DNA of 23,927 bases, from assembly GCA_021464525.1 (NCBI GenBank), contig JADRCO010000980.1, forward strand, positions 1 through 23,927. Direction: 5' to 3'. Within the stretch, counting starts at the first letter, position 1. Every line of letters begins with the position of its first letter. This stretch comes from Rhizophagus sp. LPA8_4_AMF (lineage: Eukaryota; Glomeromycota; Glomeromycetes; Glomerales; Glomeraceae). Both the position numbers and the translations under genes were made by a program. Under the pieces are notes generated by a model, which was not told where the DNA came from, ran no database searches, and saw only the letters and a list, made by a program, of their open reading frames with translations. Shown here piece after piece: positions 21,601-23,927 of the stretch.

Positions 21601-22136
21601 AACTCTCTTATAATAGGACATCATTTTTATAATATTGGAAATGAAAGAACTGGCTTATATACATATTCTTATTGTTTGAAAAAAAATCATTTCGTTTATT
21701 TACCTGATTTTACTTTTTGCACATTTGTTATCATGAATTATAGTTCTAATTATACTGGGATGTCATCTTTAATTCATAGTAAATTTATAAAATATATCTT
21801 GACTAAACATGATTCTTTAAAACCAAAATTTATTAGTTTATATTCTACAAAAGAAAATAATTGCGGCCCAGTTTTACTAAAACAAAAATCTAATGAACTT
21901 GATGGAATTAAAATAAAATACTTTAAAATCACTAATTGCAGAAATAATGATTGTATTTGTAAAAATAAGATATCAAAAGATGATTTCAAATATGCATATT
22001 TTGATCCAAATCAAGGTCAGTATTTTTTTTAAAAATTATTTGTTTTGCTAATTTTTAATTATTTAATAAGCAATTTCTTTTATTAATATATATTATAGAT
22101 AAAAATTTAATTTCCTATGTAGAAAATTTGAAATAA
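18646..22136 (+). CDS. Pseudokinase - double ubiquitin-like - MACPF/DUF7431-like protein, copy 2
   Basis: Six exons: 18646-18885, 18965-19028, 19094-19275, 19354-19675, 19757-22015 and 22099-22136. All introns are GT-AG (65-83 bp), total 3105 nt, 1034 aa, frame kept. Exon 4 has the same length (322 nt) as in copy 1, and all splice phases match. Kinase part ~35-300: IGIGGFG at 40-46, ALK lysine 64, HCG at 159-161 in place of HRD, Asn166, intact DFG at 178-180, DIYSIGVLLWEI, C-lobe CWDNDPSNRP. The missing catalytic Asp predicts little or no kinase activity, although metal binding by DFG could survive. Two ubiquitin-sized modules follow (~355-433 and ~440-519), each with a KDKLS.IR.KL helix and a closing LYL strand. 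The long C-terminal part carries EFGKFIPKEEV near 638 and matches copy 1 to the end (NLISYVENLK). The kinase call is firm; the MACPF/DUF7431 resemblance is from memory. Confidence 0.85.
20823..21105 (+). repeat. 283-bp block identical to 4241-4523
   Basis: Every base is identical to the corresponding part of the first paralogue, third codon positions included. The 100 bp before it carry 7 differences, and the ~120 bp after it about 20. The block encodes the segment around EFGKFIPKEEV and the following part up to FYLLPE. This pattern is that of a recent gene conversion tract. Confidence 0.9.
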
Positions 22137-22216
22137 TAATTAATAACATCGGGTTATTAATATTTTACCTAAAATGTATAGTTTACATGTATTTGTTAAA
22201 TTAAATGTACCTATTC

Positions 22217-22341
22217 ATGTATTTTTATTTACATGTTTTCTATTTATTTATGTATTTCTATTATTTATATATTTCTATTTATTTGTATTTCTATCTGTGT
22301 ATTTCTATTTATTTGTATTTCTATTTATTTTATAGTATTAG
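22217..22341. repeat. T-rich minisatellite (TTTCTATTTATTTGTA-like units)
   Basis: About 125 bp of imperfect units built from TATTTCTATTTATTTG words follow the second pseudokinase gene, starting 80 bp after its stop. It may lie in the 3' UTR. The 65-codon ORF read through it (22233-22430) is an artefact of the repeat. An AATAAA at 22368-22373 directly after it could be the polyadenylation signal of the gene. Confidence 0.6.
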
Positions 22342-22486
22342 TTGTGTACTTCTATGTACTGTATCTTAATAAATTAAATATACCATTCTTTATAAATAAT
22401 AATGAACGTGCATCAGATTTATTGGATTGACCGAATTATCTAGATATCCACAAATATTGAAAGATGTATAATGTAGACAATAGATC

Positions 22487-23095
22487 ACAGTAGGGTTGGA
22501 TCGGTCCCGTCCGTCCAGTTCGGTCCCAAAAGACCGGTCTTTCGGCTAAATGGACCGGTCTATTAACCATGGTTCTTAATGATTTCAAATATATTTTTTG
22601 TTTATAAATGTTTGAATAGTGATCATTGGTGAGCAAGACAATGAAATACAGATCGCACTAAAAATTTTGACATTAATTTATTATTTATTACCTTTGTTTC
22701 ATTGTAATCAAAGTATTACTCAAATAAATCTCAAAATTCAATAAAAATACTGGTCGTTTTTGCAAATTTTAAAGCCTTATACGTTTATTGAAATATTAAA
22801 AAGAATTAAAAACTATCGTAACGGTAATAAAACTATCAAAATTGATTGAAAATGATTTTTATTTCTTGTACTTTTAACTTTTTATAGCATATAAGAAATT
22901 GAATAATATTGATATTACTGTACAAATATCAAAAATGAAAATCTTAATAATTCGAAATAAACTTTATTAATAATAGGTAATTAATTTTGTTATCATTTTA
23001 TTTGATGAAAAATTTATATAATCAGTTCCGATTCTCAAATCCTGGACCGAAGACTGGTTCTAAGACCGGTTTTTCTAGGACCGCAGTTTTGCAAT
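22487..23095. mobile_element. Probable hAT-like non-autonomous element with ACCGGTC-rich ends
   Basis: Two GC-rich clusters bracket about 500 bp of AT-rich DNA. The left one begins CAGTAGGGTTGG, a hAT-like end, and contains CGGTCC words and two perfect GACCGGTC palindromes (22532-22539, 22553-22560). The right one, read in reverse, gives CGGTCCTAGAAAAACCGGTC (23083 down to 23064), matching the left CGGTCCCAAAAGACCGGTCT (22521-22540) as an imperfect inverted repeat. No target duplication could be fixed and no transposase is encoded. An old decayed copy is likely. Confidence 0.45.
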
Positions 23096-23870
23096 TTCTT
23101 TATCAAATTTCAGCTGAACTCCTTATTTACAGTAAGTGCTATAGCATCGTCTAAATATTCTCTAATATTACGGCATCTGCATACTCAAATATTTCATCTA
23201 AAGGATAAAAATGTAATATCAGATATGCAAATACTTGAATAAATTTTCATGAATAACAAATAAATAAATTAATAAATTAAAAAATATAATTTCCAATAGA
23301 TTCTTAAAGATTTTATAATTTTCTAACAGTACGCAGCATGAAACGAAGCGAACTAATCACAGCAAACTGATATTCTTGAGTTACAAGACAGCATATTCCA
23401 AAATTGGATTCATTTTTAATGCAAGCTGGCGAAAGGGCTGAGGAGATCTTGAATTGCATAAGGTTTCGTTATTCCTTTGGAATAAACTATAAGAAAAAAT
23501 AATGAAGTAATTGTAATTGGAAAAATCTTCTAGAAGCTATTTTCTTTTGTGTGGCTGATTTTCCTTGCATCTTTTGCAAAGAGGAATTATAAAAAAAATT
23601 ATTTCAAAGTAAAAAATTATTTGTTTACATAACTTGGTAAAACCAATTTTTTGGTTCGTGCAAACTAATGTTTTTTAAAAATATTAGGATGAAATATCAC
23701 AAATTTATATCACGTGGGCATATTTATGCAATATTAGGTTTAAAGTAATATATTAGAATTTCTGCTGTAAAATGAATTTTATTAAAAATGATACCGACAA
23801 TTTGAGTCACATGACTAGTAAATTAAGAATAACGACTTAATTTTTTTTTCTTTGCACCCCAGCCAAATGA
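23096..23870. other. AT-rich spacer, no gene seen
   Basis: Stops are frequent in all frames and no domain-like translation was found on either strand. No repeats beyond short A/T runs. Confidence 0.5.
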
Positions 23871-23876
23871 TCGATA

Positions 23877-23924
23877 TAGTTTATAAGCTGGGAGTTCGTG
23901 CACCAGATCCTAGCTTATAAACTA
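23877..23924. repeat. Hairpin at window end, 13-bp arms
   Basis: TAGTTTATAAGCT (23877-23889) pairs perfectly with AGCTTATAAACTA (23912-23924) around a 22-nt, more GC-rich loop. The window ends three bases later, so the structure may continue. It could be the end of a palindromic element or a terminator-like fold. Confidence 0.6.
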
Positions 23925-23927
23925 CCC

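Noticed and set aside
22233-22430. 65-codon plus-strand ORF after copy 2
   Set aside because: It reads through the TTTCTATTTATT minisatellite; the Ile/Phe/Cys/Leu-rich product reflects the repeat.
22436-22636. 66-codon minus-strand ORF
   Set aside because: It covers the GC-rich left end of the hAT-like element; its Arg/Pro/Thr-rich part comes from the CGGTCC repeats.
1-23927. CRISPR array, prokaryotic operon or rRNA
   Set aside because: No regularly spaced direct repeats, no ribosome binding sites or operon spacing, and no rRNA-like GC-rich conserved stretch; the spliced genes are eukaryotic.

Overview
The window looks like nuclear DNA of an arbuscular mycorrhizal fungus, most probably Rhizophagus (Glomeromycota). 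The sequence is very AT-rich, with short GT-AG introns of about 65-90 bp. It holds tyrosine-kinase-like domains with the wording typical of the large Rhizophagus kinase expansions, a Crinkler (CRN)-type header joined to a kinase-like domain, and many decayed LINE fragments of the RNase H type. The species call rests on remembered family resemblance, not on a search.

Layout. 1-2283 is AT-rich DNA without a convincing gene. 2436-5565 is an intact six-exon gene (911 aa by my splice model) with an N-terminal pseudokinase, one ubiquitin-sized module and a long C-terminal part with MACPF/DUF7431-like features. 5566-6950 is mostly empty apart from one doubtful 94-codon ORF. 6950-11200 is a LINE graveyard: one minus-strand RNase H/C-terminal fragment and two plus-strand fragments. 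It is followed by a clear 143-bp TA-flanked palindromic MITE (11222-11364). 11663-13697 is a broken CRN-kinase gene with header, middle region and kinase part, carrying frameshifts and a nonsense codon. 13997-15595 (minus) is a decayed multi-exon gene of unknown family. 15846-16138 and 17610-17822 are short coding-looking remnants or exons. 18646-22136 is a second intact six-exon paralogue of the first gene (1034 aa) in the same orientation, with a second ubiquitin-sized module. 22137-23927 holds a T-rich minisatellite, a hAT-like non-autonomous element with ACCGGTC-rich ends, and a hairpin cut by the window edge.

The main result is the pair of paralogues about 16.2 kb apart. They share exon-intron structure, yet each lost a different catalytic aspartate of the kinase: HRD became HRE and DFG became NFG in the first, HRD became HCG in the second. 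Both are intact over their whole length, so the kinase parts look like binding or switch domains attached to a possible membrane-acting C-terminal part. A 283-bp block inside the C-terminal half is identical between the copies, silent sites included, while its flanks diverge, which points to recent gene conversion. Nothing in the window shows the two genes acting with the CRN relic or the transposons; the latter simply fill the space between the paralogues.
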